A stretch of DNA of 64,000 bases from CAVTWH01 sp963850915. GTDB taxonomy: Bacteria; Actinomycetota; Actinomycetes; Mycobacteriales; Micromonosporaceae. The notes under the pieces were generated by a model. It was not told where the DNA came from, searched no databases, and saw only the letters and a program-made list of their open reading frames with translations. The stretch is from positions 248,001 through 312,000 of the forward strand of contig CAWKND010000006.1 of assembly GCA_963850915.1 (NCBI GenBank). Direction: 5' to 3'. Numbering within the stretch: the stretch's first letter is position 1; each line of letters opens with the position of its first letter. Made by a program: the position numbers and the translations under genes. Below, piece by piece: positions 53,556-62,347 of the stretch.

Positions 53556-55114
53556 GCGCCGCACTCCAGCCCGGCCTGCTGGCCAGCGTGGCTCGTACGC
53601 CAGCGGAGCGACCAGCGCTGTTCACGGCCGGGGACGGCGTCATCTGCTACGGGGAACTGCGCGCACTCGTGGCCCAGGCGGCCGTCGAGTTGCCGGTACC
53701 CGCCGGCGGGCTGGTGGCGCTCTACGGCGAACGTGACCTGGCCACCGTGGTGGCCTACCTGGCCTGCCTGACCAGCGGCCGGGCGGTCGCCCTCTACGAC
53801 CGGGCCACCCCTGTTGGTACCCGGCTGCGCCAGCTCGCCGCCTTCCAGCCCGACGCCGTCCTCTACGCCCCGCCATACTCCGACTCCGCCACGGGTACGC
53901 GGGATGGCGGCGACCGGGATGCGGGCGACCGCGATGGGGACTACCGGAGCGTCGGCGTGCTCGCCGGTGGTGCTCGGATTTTGGCCCGCGTCAACAGGCT
54001 CAGCGCACCGGATGCCGGGGCGACCGCGCTGCTGCTGGCCACCTCGGGCAGCAGCGGCGCGCCACGCTCCGTCCGGCTGACACTGTCCAATGTGGACAGC
54101 AATGCCGACGCCATCGCCCGCGCGCTGCGGCTGACGGCGGACGACCGGGCGTTGACCGGCCTACCGCTGCACTACTGCTACGGCCTGTCGGTCCTCAACG
54201 CGCACCTTGCCGCCGGAGCCGGCGTCATCCTCACCCGGGCAGGTGCGCCGTCCCGACCGCTGTGGCGGGCCGCGCTCGACTGGTCGGCGACCAGCCTGGC
54301 CGGCCTGCCGTCGACCTTCGAAGCGTTGCGCCGCAGCACTCTCCGGCTGGACCAGCTACCCGCACTGCGCCTGGTCACCCAGGCCGGTGGCCGGCTGCCG
54401 GCCGAGCTGGTCAGCCAGTTCCACCGCGAGCTGGATCGTCGTGGCGGCCGGTTCGTGGTGATGTACGGGCAGACCGAGGCGACCGCGCGGATCACCGTAC
54501 TGGACCACGAGGAGATCCCCGGCCACCCGGGCAGCGTCGGGCGGCCGATCGACGGCGTTCGGGTACACGTCGAGGACGAGCACGGGCAGCCGGTACCCGA
54601 CGGCCAGGTCGGCAACGTCGTCGTCGGCGGTACCGGCGTGATGCTCGGGTACGCCACCTGCCGGGCGGATCTGGCCCGGGGCGACGAGACCCACGGACGG
54701 CTGCCCACCGGCGATCTGGGCCGGATCGAGAACGGCTACCTCACCCTGGCCGGCCGGGTCTCCCGGTTCACCAAGGTCGCCGGGCGGCGGGTGGACCTGG
54801 ACGAGGTGGAGGCAGCGTGCGCCGCGGTCGCCCCGGCGGCTGTGGTGGCTACGTCGGATGAGCGGGTACACATCTGCGTTCCGGGGGACCGGCAGCCGTT
54901 TCTGGCGGTACGCCAACGGCTGGCCAGCCAGCTGCGCATCCCGGTCGCCCGGCTGCACCTGGTGCAGGTGAACGGATTGCCCCGGACGAGCAGCGGCAAG
55001 CTGGACTACCCGGCGCTGGCCACACTCGCTGAGGCGAACCTGGCTGAGGCAAGTCTGGCTGGGGCAAGTCTGGCTGGGGCCGAGCAGGCTGGGGCGGATG
55101 ATGGCGGGCGTTGA
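53552..55114 (+). CDS. AMP-dependent acyl/amino acid ligase (adenylation enzyme) 1
   Basis: 520 residues. The P-loop reads 'LLLATSGSSGAPRSVRL', with Arg where Lys is usual. Further motifs are 'YGQTEATARI', 'TGDLGRIENGYLTLAGRVSR' and the catalytic Lys in 'LPRTSSGKLDY'. It adenylates a carboxylic acid for loading onto a stand-alone carrier. A short Gly/Asp insertion near residue 115 and the C-terminal 15-bp repeats (55028-55096, encoding A-N-L-A-E-like units) are odd. It overlaps the second ligase gene by 17 bp. Substrate not predictable from the motifs. Confidence 0.9.
   Translation: MSAALQPGLLASVARTPAERPALFTAGDGVICYGELRALVAQAAVELPVPAGGLVALYGERDLATVVAYLACLTSGRAVALYDRATPVGTRLRQLAAFQPDAVLYAPPYSDSATGTRDGGDRDAGDRDGDYRSVGVLAGGARILARVNRLSAPDAGATALLLATSGSSGAPRSVRLTLSNVDSNADAIARALRLTADDRALTGLPLHYCYGLSVLNAHLAAGAGVILTRAGAPSRPLWRAALDWSATSLAGLPSTFEALRRSTLRLDQLPALRLVTQAGGRLPAELVSQFHRELDRRGGRFVVMYGQTEATARITVLDHEEIPGHPGSVGRPIDGVRVHVEDEHGQPVPDGQVGNVVVGGTGVMLGYATCRADLARGDETHGRLPTGDLGRIENGYLTLAGRVSRFTKVAGRRVDLDEVEAACAAVAPAAVVATSDERVHICVPGDRQPFLAVRQRLASQLRIPVARLHLVQVNGLPRTSSGKLDYPALATLAEANLAEASLAGASLAGAEQAGADDGGR
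55028..55096 (+). repeat. 15-bp in-frame repeats at the 3' end of adenylation gene 1
   Basis: About four 15-bp units (GCTGAGGCGAACCTG, GCTGAGGCAAGTCTG, GCTGGGGCAAGTCTG, GCTGGGGCCGAGCAG) and a partial fifth. They encode the Ala/Leu-rich tail and run up to the start of the next gene at 55098. Confidence 0.85.
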
Positions 55115-56543
55115 ACCGCCGGCCGTCGCGGCGCGCCTCGCCGACCTGGCTCGGCAGGATCCGGACGGCTGCGCGCTGGAGAGTCCGGTCGACGACCGGG
55201 TACGGCTGGGCTGGCGGGAACTGGATCGGCAGACGGCCGGGCTCTCCGTGCTGCTGCGGGAGTCCGCCGGACCGGACGGCGTGCTCGTGCTGCCGGTGGC
55301 CAACACCGTGGCCGCGGTCCTCGCGGTACTCGCCTGCCTGCGCGCCGGCATCGCTGTCGTCCCCATCAACGCCCGGATGCCCAGCCCCGAACAGCAGGCG
55401 GTACTGCACCGCTGCGCCGAGCGCTTCGGCTGCCCGGTGCACCTGCTTGCCGCAGACGGCAGCCGCGCCGTTTCGGTGCTGCCGACCAAGACCAGTGCGG
55501 GGGTACCGCCGGGCTACGCACTACTGACCGGCGGCTCCTCGGGTACCCCGAAACTGGTCCCGTTTCCGGCCCCCGCCCCGTACCAGCCGAACCGCTACCC
55601 GGACGCGCTGCTGCGCCGAACCGGAATGCGCACCGGCCTGCGGCATCTGGTCGTCGCTCCGCTGCACCACGCCGCCGCGTTCAGCTGCTTCCTCGAGGGG
55701 CTGCTGGCGGGCGCCTGCACGGTGCTGCTGCCGGCATTCGACGCCGCCGGATTCTGGTCAACCGTCGGGGAGGTGGCCGCGCAGTGGATGCTGCTCACCC
55801 CGACGCACATGCGCGCCGCGGCCGAGCACCCGGTACCCCCCGGCGCGCTCGACGTGCTGGAAGCCGTGCTGCACACCGCCGCGCCGTGCGACGCGCACCT
55901 GAAGCGCCGCTGGATCGAACTGGTCGGACCGGAGCGACTCTTCGAGATGTACGGCAGCACCGAGGGGACCGGGGTCACACTGATCCGGGGCGACGAGTGG
56001 CTCGCCCACCCCGGCTCGGTCGGGCGCGGCGTGTGGACCCGTATCCAGATCCTCGACGGCGCAGGGCAGCGGGTGCCGCTCGGCGCAGTCGGCGACGTCT
56101 ACATGCGTACCGCCACCGCGTCTGGCACCGCAGCCGCGCGTACCCCGGACGGATACGCGCGCACCGGCGACCGGGGACGCCTGGACGCCGCCGGTTACCT
56201 GTACCTGACCGGGCGCGCCGACGACCTGCTGATCGTGGGCGGCGAGAACGTGTACCCCACCGAGGTCGAGTCGGTACTGCGCGAGCATCCGGCGGTCGCC
56301 GACGCGGCCGTGATCGCCGACCCGGACGCGTTGCTGGGCAACCGATTGCGGGCACTCGTGGTCGCCGCCGGCACGCCTGACGCACCCACTCCCGCCCAGC
56401 TGCGCCGGCACTGCGCGCAGCGGCTGACCGGGTTCAAGGTACCGGCCCGAATCGAGCTGTGCGAGAGCCTGCCACGCAACGCCGCCGGCAAGTTGGAGCG
56501 GTGGCGGATCACCGAGCAGCGAACAGGAATGGAGCCCACGTGA
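55098..56543 (+). CDS. AMP-dependent acyl/amino acid ligase (adenylation enzyme) 2
   Basis: 481 residues from the first of two ATGs at 55098/55101. The P-loop is 'LLTGGSSGTPKLV', followed by 'LFEMYGSTEGTGVTL' and 'ARTGDRGRLDAAGYLYLTGR', the hinge 'DDLLIVGGENVYPTEVESVL', and the catalytic Lys in 'LPRNAAGKLERW'. It is closer to fatty-acyl or aryl-acid CoA ligases than to NRPS adenylation domains. It overlaps the carrier gene by GTGA, so it probably charges that carrier. Together with ligase 1 it could supply the two partners for the condensation domain. Confidence 0.9.
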   Translation: MMAGVEPPAVAARLADLARQDPDGCALESPVDDRVRLGWRELDRQTAGLSVLLRESAGPDGVLVLPVANTVAAVLAVLACLRAGIAVVPINARMPSPEQQAVLHRCAERFGCPVHLLAADGSRAVSVLPTKTSAGVPPGYALLTGGSSGTPKLVPFPAPAPYQPNRYPDALLRRTGMRTGLRHLVVAPLHHAAAFSCFLEGLLAGACTVLLPAFDAAGFWSTVGEVAAQWMLLTPTHMRAAAEHPVPPGALDVLEAVLHTAAPCDAHLKRRWIELVGPERLFEMYGSTEGTGVTLIRGDEWLAHPGSVGRGVWTRIQILDGAGQRVPLGAVGDVYMRTATASGTAAARTPDGYARTGDRGRLDAAGYLYLTGRADDLLIVGGENVYPTEVESVLREHPAVADAAVIADPDALLGNRLRALVVAAGTPDAPTPAQLRRHCAQRLTGFKVPARIELCESLPRNAAGKLERWRITEQRTGMEPT

Positions 56544-57163
56544 GTACCCTCGCCGACCGGGTGGAGTCGCTGCTGCGCAGCCATCCCGCCGTAGCCGACG
56601 CCACGGTCACAGGTGCCACGGTCACAGGTGCCACGGTCACAGGTGCCACGGTCACAGATGCCACGGTCACAGATGCCACGATGACCGCTGACGCGGCTGC
56701 GCTGCTGAAGTCGGCGCTGCGGTCCGACTCGACGGTGGTGGTGGCACCGGTCAGCTTCCTGAGCGGTCCGGAGGTACGCGAACTGCTGCGCGCCGTATTG
56801 CCGGCCGGCGAGGTACCCGCCCGGGTGGCCATCGTCGGTGCGCTGCCCCGGCAGTCCGACGGCAGCCTGGACCACGGTCAGCTGCAGCAGGCGCTGGACA
56901 CCATGGGGGAGGCCATCTACCGGTTCGAGCCGCCCCGCGACGAACTTGAACACCGGGTCGCCGCGCTGTGGCGGGAGATCCTGGATCGGGACGAGGTGGG
57001 TGCCACCGATGACTTCCTGGACGTGGGCGGTGACTCGATGTCCGGGGTCGAACTGGTCAACCGGGTCGACGAACTCTTCGGCGTCAGCGTCGAACTCGAC
57101 GAGGTGTTCCAGAGCACGACGGTACGCGGTCTCGCCGAGGCGATCCGGGCCCGGCAAGCCTGA
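56540..57163 (+). CDS. Carrier protein with vestigial adenylation C-terminal subdomain
   Basis: 207 residues from the GTG at 56540. The first 120 residues read as an AMP_C remnant ('VESLLRSHPAVADATV', then the 15-bp repeat segment, later 'VPARVAIVGALPRQSDGSLD'). There the catalytic 'GK' lysine is replaced by G-S. The second part is a normal carrier, 'DDFLDVGGDSMSGVELVNRV', with the phosphopantetheine Ser at about residue 163. It looks like an A-domain tail plus carrier left after gene splitting. The last gene of the overlapping NRPS-like set, convergent with the GT2 gene. Confidence 0.85.
   Translation: MSTLADRVESLLRSHPAVADATVTGATVTGATVTGATVTDATVTDATMTADAAALLKSALRSDSTVVVAPVSFLSGPEVRELLRAVLPAGEVPARVAIVGALPRQSDGSLDHGQLQQALDTMGEAIYRFEPPRDELEHRVAALWREILDRDEVGATDDFLDVGGDSMSGVELVNRVDELFGVSVELDEVFQSTTVRGLAEAIRARQA
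56600..56689 (+). repeat. 15-bp minisatellite in the carrier gene
   Basis: Five copies of GCCACGGTCACAGGT or its one-base variant GCCACGGTCACAGAT (56600-56674) and a diverged sixth to 56689. They encode A-T-V-T-G/D repeats within the AMP_C remnant. Copy number could vary by slippage without breaking the frame. Confidence 0.92.
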
Positions 57164-57183
57164 TTCTCGCTCCGGGAAGCCGA

Positions 57184-58884
57184 TCAAGCATCTGCCGGGG
57201 CGGCCGCCGACTCCGGTTCGACCAGGCGCCCGCGATTGCCGAGCGGGGCGGTCACCGGCTCGGCTGAGGGCTCGCCGTGCGCCGTCTTGTCCCACTGGAA
57301 CGGTGCCCGGATCAGTTCGAAGGCGGCTCGCCAGCCGGCGACGCTTGCCAGCAGCCAGTAGTACGGCAGCAGTAGGCTGGGCGCCGCCCAGGACAGTCCG
57401 TTTCCACTGCGCGCCGCGCCCCGGATGCTGCCGGCCAGATGGACGCCGACCGCCGCTGCCCAGACAAGCAGCGCCGGGTGCAGCAGCGGCAGGTGCCGGC
57501 CGACCACATCGATGCCCCGGTCCGCGCAGACCAGGCCCAGCAGCGGCAAGGGAAGCAGCATGGCCACCAGCGGTGAGCCGCCGACGATCCCGAAGAGGGT
57601 GAGTACCCCGGAGAAGCCGAACCGGCGCACCGCCTGGACCGGCTGGCGGGTATGCACGGCGAGGGTCATCAGATGGCCCTTGAGCCACCGGGTCCGCTGC
57701 CGGATCCACGGCCACGGGCGGGCGGCCGCCTCCTCCCACGTCACGCTCTCCGACATCGCCAGCTCGTAGCCGAGTGCCGCCAGCCGCATTCCCAGGTCGG
57801 CGTCCTCGGTCACGTTCCAGGCATCCCAACCGCCGGCCCGGAGCAGCACGTCGGTACGGGCGTGGTTGCTGGTACCGCCCAACGGAAGCGGCAGCCGCCA
57901 CCGGCTCAGCCCGGTGTACACCAGATCCCACTGGTAGGAGTACTCGATGCTGAACAGCCGGGTGAGCAGGCTCTGCGCCCGGTTGTAGAAGTTCAGCCGG
58001 GCCTGCACAACAGCGAGCTCCGGACCGGCGACGGCGAACTGGTTGGCTACCCGGCGCAGCTGATCCGGGGCCGGCCGGTCGTCGGCATCGAAGATGACCA
58101 CGAGTTCGCCACGGGCCAGGAGCAGCCCCAGATTCGCCGCCCGTGGCTTGGTCTGCGGCAGGCCGGGGGGCAACAGCACGACGCGTACGCACTCCGGCAG
58201 GCCGGCGCGGCGTACCGCCTCGATCGTGGCGACGTCCCGCTCCTCCAGGAGTACCAACACTTCCAGCCGGTCGTGCGGGTAGTCGCCGGCACAGATGCTA
58301 CGCAGCGTGTCGGCGATCACGTACCGCTCGTCGTACGCCGCCACCAGTACCGTGTAGGTCGGCAGCTCGTCGTCGGTCAGGCCGGCGTCGGTCACATCAA
58401 GGGGCACGGCCCGGTACGCCGGCCCGGCCGCCAGTACCGACCGGAAGAGCAGGCCGGCGGTGGCCAGTAGCGCGACCGCGGCGAGTACCGCTGCGCTCCA
58501 GCCGAGCGCCACGGCGGCGACCACCGCGGCGACCAGCAGCGCGCAGCCGACCTGTTGCCAGCGCGCCGGCCCGCTTCGTGCGGCGAACTCGGGGAACCTG
58601 CGGGCGAAGTCGTTGGCCATGTAGTCGGCGACTTCCGCGCTGCGCAGCCGCAGCACCGCGTCCTGCACCTGCGCCCGAGCCGTCGGCAGGAACCGTACCG
58701 GCTCGCCGGGGTACCAGCGCTGAATGCTGGCGCACAAGGCATCCGGCGGGAGAGTCCCGCCGGTGGCCACCTCCAGTACGCCATCGCAGCGCCGTATCGG
58801 CAGCCAGTCCTCGGCGAGCAGAACCGCTGCCGGCACGGCCAGCGAACAAGCGACGTCGGGTACCCCCAGCGTGCTTTCAGGCAC
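57184..58884 (-). CDS. Membrane GT2 glycosyltransferase with GspE-N-like domain
   Basis: 566 residues from the GTG at 58884, overlapping the permease stop by 8 bp. Residues 1-100 resemble the N-terminal domain of type II secretion ATPases ('EDWLPIRRCDGVLEVATGGT'), a module seen in some processive glycosyltransferases. After two helices comes the GT2 domain: 'YTVLVAAYDERYVIADTLRS', 'VVIFDADDRPAPDQLRR' (DxD), 'NVTEDADLGMRLA' (third Asp) and 'IRQRTRWLKGHL' (Q/RxxRW). Four or five helices follow. This is the layout of cellulose/hyaluronan-synthase-like enzymes that polymerise or add a sugar at the membrane. Convergent with the carrier gene. Confidence 0.9.
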   Translation of the reverse strand: MPESTLGVPDVACSLAVPAAVLLAEDWLPIRRCDGVLEVATGGTLPPDALCASIQRWYPGEPVRFLPTARAQVQDAVLRLRSAEVADYMANDFARRFPEFAARSGPARWQQVGCALLVAAVVAAVALGWSAAVLAAVALLATAGLLFRSVLAAGPAYRAVPLDVTDAGLTDDELPTYTVLVAAYDERYVIADTLRSICAGDYPHDRLEVLVLLEERDVATIEAVRRAGLPECVRVVLLPPGLPQTKPRAANLGLLLARGELVVIFDADDRPAPDQLRRVANQFAVAGPELAVVQARLNFYNRAQSLLTRLFSIEYSYQWDLVYTGLSRWRLPLPLGGTSNHARTDVLLRAGGWDAWNVTEDADLGMRLAALGYELAMSESVTWEEAAARPWPWIRQRTRWLKGHLMTLAVHTRQPVQAVRRFGFSGVLTLFGIVGGSPLVAMLLPLPLLGLVCADRGIDVVGRHLPLLHPALLVWAAAVGVHLAGSIRGAARSGNGLSWAAPSLLLPYYWLLASVAGWRAAFELIRAPFQWDKTAHGEPSAEPVTAPLGNRGRLVEPESAAAPADA

Positions 58885-59689
58885 GGCGGCGGTACGCCCG
58901 CACGGCCAGCGGCGCGAAGACCGCGGTGATCGCCACGACCCAGAACAGCGACCGGGTGAGCGGCGTGAACACGGGGCCGCCCAGCATCAGCCCGCGCATC
59001 GTGTCGGTGAGCTGGGTGACCGGGTTGACCTTCACCCAGGCCTGGATGAAGCCGGGCAGTGACCCGGTGGGTACGAAGACGTTGCTGCCGAAGGTGAGCG
59101 GGAACATCACCATGAAACCGAAGCCCTGCAGGTTCTGCGGCGTCTTCGCGGTCAGGCCGCCCAGCGAGGCGATCCAGCACAGCGCAAAGGCGAACGCCAT
59201 CAGGATGGCCAGTACCGGCACTATCGCGAGAAACGTCGTGGTGATCCGGAAGCCGAGGATCATGCCGTAGACGAGCACGACGAGCAGCGAGATGAAGTAG
59301 CGCACCAGGTCGCCGACGATGGCCCCGATCAGCGGCGCCGCCCGGGCGATCGGCAGGCTGCGGAACCGGTCGAAGATGCCCTTGGTGATGTCGGCGTGCA
59401 GCCCGGCGCCGGTACCCATGGTGGCGAAAACCACCGTCTGCACCATGATTCCGGGCAGTACGAACTGCAGGTATGCGTGCCGGCCGCCGCCCTGCATGTT
59501 GCCCCCGAAGAGGAACACGAAGACGGTCACCAGGATCACCGGCTGCATCACCAGATCCCAGATCTGCGACGGGGAGTGCTTCAACCGCATCAGACTGCGC
59601 CAGGTGAGCGTCGCCCCCTGCAACAGCGCCGGTATCGGCCCGCCGGTCGACGGGTTGGGAATCGCGAGGGTACCGGTCGTGGTGGCCAT
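58877..59689 (-). CDS. ABC-2 type permease (DrrB-like)
   Basis: 270 residues from the ATG at 59687-59689, 8 bp after the ATPase stop and with GGGGAG overlapping it. It has six hydrophobic helices. The conserved DrrB-like segments are 'SPSQIWDLVMQPVILVTVFV', 'LPGIMVQTVVFATMGTGAGL', 'DRFRSLPIARAAPLIGAIVG' and 'GFMVMFPLTFGSNVFVPTGS'. It is the membrane half of an exporter of the daunorubicin/antibiotic class. Its stop overlaps the GT2 start, so the three genes form one operon. Confidence 0.93.
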   Translation of the reverse strand: MATTTGTLAIPNPSTGGPIPALLQGATLTWRSLMRLKHSPSQIWDLVMQPVILVTVFVFLFGGNMQGGGRHAYLQFVLPGIMVQTVVFATMGTGAGLHADITKGIFDRFRSLPIARAAPLIGAIVGDLVRYFISLLVVLVYGMILGFRITTTFLAIVPVLAILMAFAFALCWIASLGGLTAKTPQNLQGFGFMVMFPLTFGSNVFVPTGSLPGFIQAWVKVNPVTQLTDTMRGLMLGGPVFTPLTRSLFWVVAITAVFAPLAVRAYRRRA

Positions 59690-59697
59690 GGCTACTG

Positions 59698-60651
59698 TTA
59701 CTCCCCTTGCTCCGTGGCGGGCGTACCGGTCAGGGTCAGGAAAACCTCGTCCAGGCTCGCCGAGCGCAGCGCGAACTCGTGTACCTCGATCTGGTCGCGC
59801 TGCAGCCGGTTGACCACCAGCGGCAGGCATCCGGCGTCGTCAACCGTCGCCGACACGAGCAGCGGGTCGTCCGCCGACAGTGGCGCCGGTTCCCCGACGA
59901 GCTCCCGCAGCAGCGCCCGGACCGCGTCGCAGTCCGCCGGATCCACCGGGCGTACGTCCAGCGTCCGGCCGCCGACCTTCGCCTTCAACTGCCCCGGCGT
60001 ACCACTGGCGATCACCCGGCCGTGGTCGATGACCGCGATCTCGTGTGCCAGCCGGTCGGCCTCGTCCAGTTGCTGGGTGGTCAGCAGCACCGAGGTGCCG
60101 CCCGCCACCAGCTCGCCGACCATCCGCCAGACCTCGTTGCGGCTGCGGGGATCCAGCCCCGTGGTCGGCTCGTCGAGGAACAGTACGGTCGGCTGGGCGA
60201 TCAGGCTCGCGGCCAGATCGAGCCGGCGCCGCATGCCCCCGGAGTAGGTGGAGACCAGCCGGTCACCCGCGTCGGTGAGGTCGAAGGCGTCGATCAGTTC
60301 GGTAGCCCGGGCCCGGGATGCCTTGCGGGACATGCGCAGCAGCCGGGCGATGAGAATCAGGTTCTCCACCCCGGTCAGCTCCTCGTCGACCGCCGCGTAC
60401 TGCCCCGTCAGCCCGATCAACCGGCGTACCTTGTTCGGTTCGCGCACCACATCGAAGCCGCCGACGGTGACCTCACCGTCGTCCGGCCGCAGCAGCGTGG
60501 CGAAGACCCGTACGGCCGTCGTCTTGCCGGCTCCGTTGGGCCCCAACAGTCCGAGCACGGTTCCCGGACGCACGGCCAGATCGACCCCGTCCAGTGCGGC
60601 GTGCTCGCCGAAGTACTTCACGAGCCCTTCGGCCCGGATGGCGTAGCTCAT
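59698..60651 (-). CDS. ABC transporter ATP-binding protein (DrrA-like)
   Basis: 317 residues, ATG at 60649-60651 with GAGGAGG upstream. Walker A is GPNGAGKTT near residue 40, Q-loop 'LIGLTGQYAAVDEELTG', signature 'YSGGMRRRLDLAASL', Walker B 'VLFLDEPTTGLDPRSRNEV' and H-loop 'LLTTQQLDEADRLA'. The C-terminal DrrA-type extension is present ('RLQRDQIEVHEFALRSASLD'). It powers the permease encoded next and is likely the export and self-resistance pump for the cluster product. Confidence 0.95.
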   Translation of the reverse strand: MSYAIRAEGLVKYFGEHAALDGVDLAVRPGTVLGLLGPNGAGKTTAVRVFATLLRPDDGEVTVGGFDVVREPNKVRRLIGLTGQYAAVDEELTGVENLILIARLLRMSRKASRARATELIDAFDLTDAGDRLVSTYSGGMRRRLDLAASLIAQPTVLFLDEPTTGLDPRSRNEVWRMVGELVAGGTSVLLTTQQLDEADRLAHEIAVIDHGRVIASGTPGQLKAKVGGRTLDVRPVDPADCDAVRALLRELVGEPAPLSADDPLLVSATVDDAGCLPLVVNRLQRDQIEVHEFALRSASLDEVFLTLTGTPATEQGE

Positions 60652-60688
60652 GGCCCTCCTCGACGGGGGATGACCCGGTCACCCGGGC

Positions 60689-60727
60689 GTCCGGTCCATC
60701 TGACCGGACCTACCTATAGGCGGCCTA
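60689..60727. promoter_or_regulatory. Dyad elements in the exporter/glycosyltransferase divergent promoter
   Basis: Perfect 8-bp arms GTCCGGTC (60689-60696) and GACCGGAC (60702-60709) around five bases, then the odd palindrome TAGGCGGCCTA at 60717-60727. They sit just upstream of the DrrA-like gene. Both are operator-like. The remaining gap to the GT1 gene at 60936 shows no further signal. Confidence 0.5.
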
Positions 60728-60935
60728 AAGACCCGGCTGGGCAGGCGCCGATCAGGTGCACATCGGGCGCGAATCGGGCGCGGCTTCGAGCCACATTCGA
60801 GGCCCTGTCCGAAAAATGACATCGCTCGGGTCAGCGAACCACGGGGCGGGCCGCTACACGGCCGAAGGCGCTCACCGGTGTCTCCGGCCACTGCACCAGT
60901 CGAATGGCCGGAGACCCGGCCGAGAATGGGGAGAC

Positions 60936-62177
60936 ATGGCCCTTTTCCTGATGGCGACGCACGGTACCGACGGCGACGTCCTGCCCTTCACCCGGCTCGG
61001 TGAGGCGCTGCGCGGCCGCGGTCACGACGTCGCGCTACTCACCCACGCCCACTACGAGGCTCGGGTACGCCAGGCCGGGTTGGAGTTCGTCGCGGTCGAC
61101 ACCATGGTCGAGTTCGAACGCAACCTGGTGGACACCGCGATGCTCGTGGATGCCGAAGGCCCGGCTCAGTTGCGGGAGTTCTTCGAACGCAACAGCCTCT
61201 TCGACCAGTTCCGGTTGGAGAGCCGGGAGCTGGTCAGCCGGTACCGGCCGGGGGAGACGGTGCTCGTCGGGCGGTGCGCCTCCGACATGTCGGTGGTACT
61301 GGCCGCCGAGGTGACCGGTGCGCCCCGGGCCAGCATCGCGCTCTCCCCGACCCAGCTGCTCGCGCTCGGCGGTGCGGCCGCCACTTTCCAGGAGATGGCC
61401 GCGCAGGGGGTGGACGCGATCCGTGCCGAGTTCGGCCTCGGGCCGGTCGGTGACTGGCCGACCTGGCTCGGTACAACGGATCTGCTGATCGGTCTCTGGC
61501 CGCGGTGGTTCGATCTGGCCGGGGTGATGTCGCCGCACGGCACCCGGCTCACCGGGTTCCTGCTGCCCGACGAGGACGAGGACGACACGATTCCGGCGGC
61601 GGCGGCCGCGGTCCTGTCCGGGCCGGTCGCCCCGATCCTGATAACCGGGGGTACCGGCCGGCTGCTGCACCGCCGCTTCTACGAACTCGCCGTGGCCGCG
61701 TGCCGGGATCTGGGTCGCCCGGTACTCGTGGTGGTGCGCCACCGCGATCTGGTACCCGATCCGCTGCCGCCGGGCATGACCTGGGTACCGCGCCTGCCGT
61801 TCCGGTACGTGATGCCGAAAGTGGCGGTGGTGGTACACCACGGTGGGATCGGCACGCTCGCCCGGGCGCTGGTCTCGGCTACCCCGCAGGTCATCCTGGC
61901 CCACGACGTCGACCGGCCGGACAACGCCCAACGCCTGGCCCGCCGGCGGGCGGCCGAGTGGCTGCCGGTCGAGGAGTGGGACTCCGCCGCGGCGGCGGAG
62001 CTGGTCGCACGGGCGCTCGGCGGCTCGAACCAGCCGCCACCCGGCGCCATCGACCCGGTCGCGGGCGTGACCGCCGCCGCCGACGCGGTGGAGCGGCTAC
62101 TGACCGCCGCGCCCCGAACGCCGCGCCAGCGTCCCGGCATACCGACTGCCCAACCCCTCACCCGCCTGACTTCCTGA
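60936..62177 (+). CDS. GT1 family (macrolide-type) glycosyltransferase
   Basis: 413 residues from the ATG at 60936 with GGGGAG at 60928-60933. The N-terminal Rossmann half begins 'ALFLMATHGTDGDVLPFTRL' and 'RGHDVALLTHAHYEARV'. The C-terminal donor site contains 'MTWVPRLPFRYVMPKVAVVV' then 'HHGGIGTLARAL' and 'DVDRPDNAQRLARR', the standard motifs of UDP/dTDP-sugar transferases that decorate natural products. It attaches a sugar to the metabolite of the cluster. It is divergent from the exporter operon. Confidence 0.92.
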   Translation: MALFLMATHGTDGDVLPFTRLGEALRGRGHDVALLTHAHYEARVRQAGLEFVAVDTMVEFERNLVDTAMLVDAEGPAQLREFFERNSLFDQFRLESRELVSRYRPGETVLVGRCASDMSVVLAAEVTGAPRASIALSPTQLLALGGAAATFQEMAAQGVDAIRAEFGLGPVGDWPTWLGTTDLLIGLWPRWFDLAGVMSPHGTRLTGFLLPDEDEDDTIPAAAAAVLSGPVAPILITGGTGRLLHRRFYELAVAACRDLGRPVLVVVRHRDLVPDPLPPGMTWVPRLPFRYVMPKVAVVVHHGGIGTLARALVSATPQVILAHDVDRPDNAQRLARRRAAEWLPVEEWDSAAAAELVARALGGSNQPPPGAIDPVAGVTAAADAVERLLTAAPRTPRQRPGIPTAQPLTRLTS

Positions 62178-62201
62178 CGGCTCACTTTCCTTACGGCTCA
62201 T

Positions 62202-62229
62202 GGCCGGGCGCCCTCACCGGCGCCCGGCC
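62202..62229. terminator. Hairpin after the GT1 gene
   Basis: Perfect 11-bp arms GGCCGGGCGCC (62202-62212) and GGCGCCCGGCC (62219-62229) with a six-base loop, 24 bp after the GT1 stop and before the convergent small gene. It can terminate both directions. Confidence 0.75.
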
Positions 62230-62347
62230 TCGCGCGTTCCGCCGGCGATCCGAGATCCCCGACCGCACCCTTGTACGGGTGGGCGGTTGGGACGTCGAGT
62301 CGCGGCGGTACGTGTGCCTCGTCGCGAAGGATGTTGCCCTGGATCGG

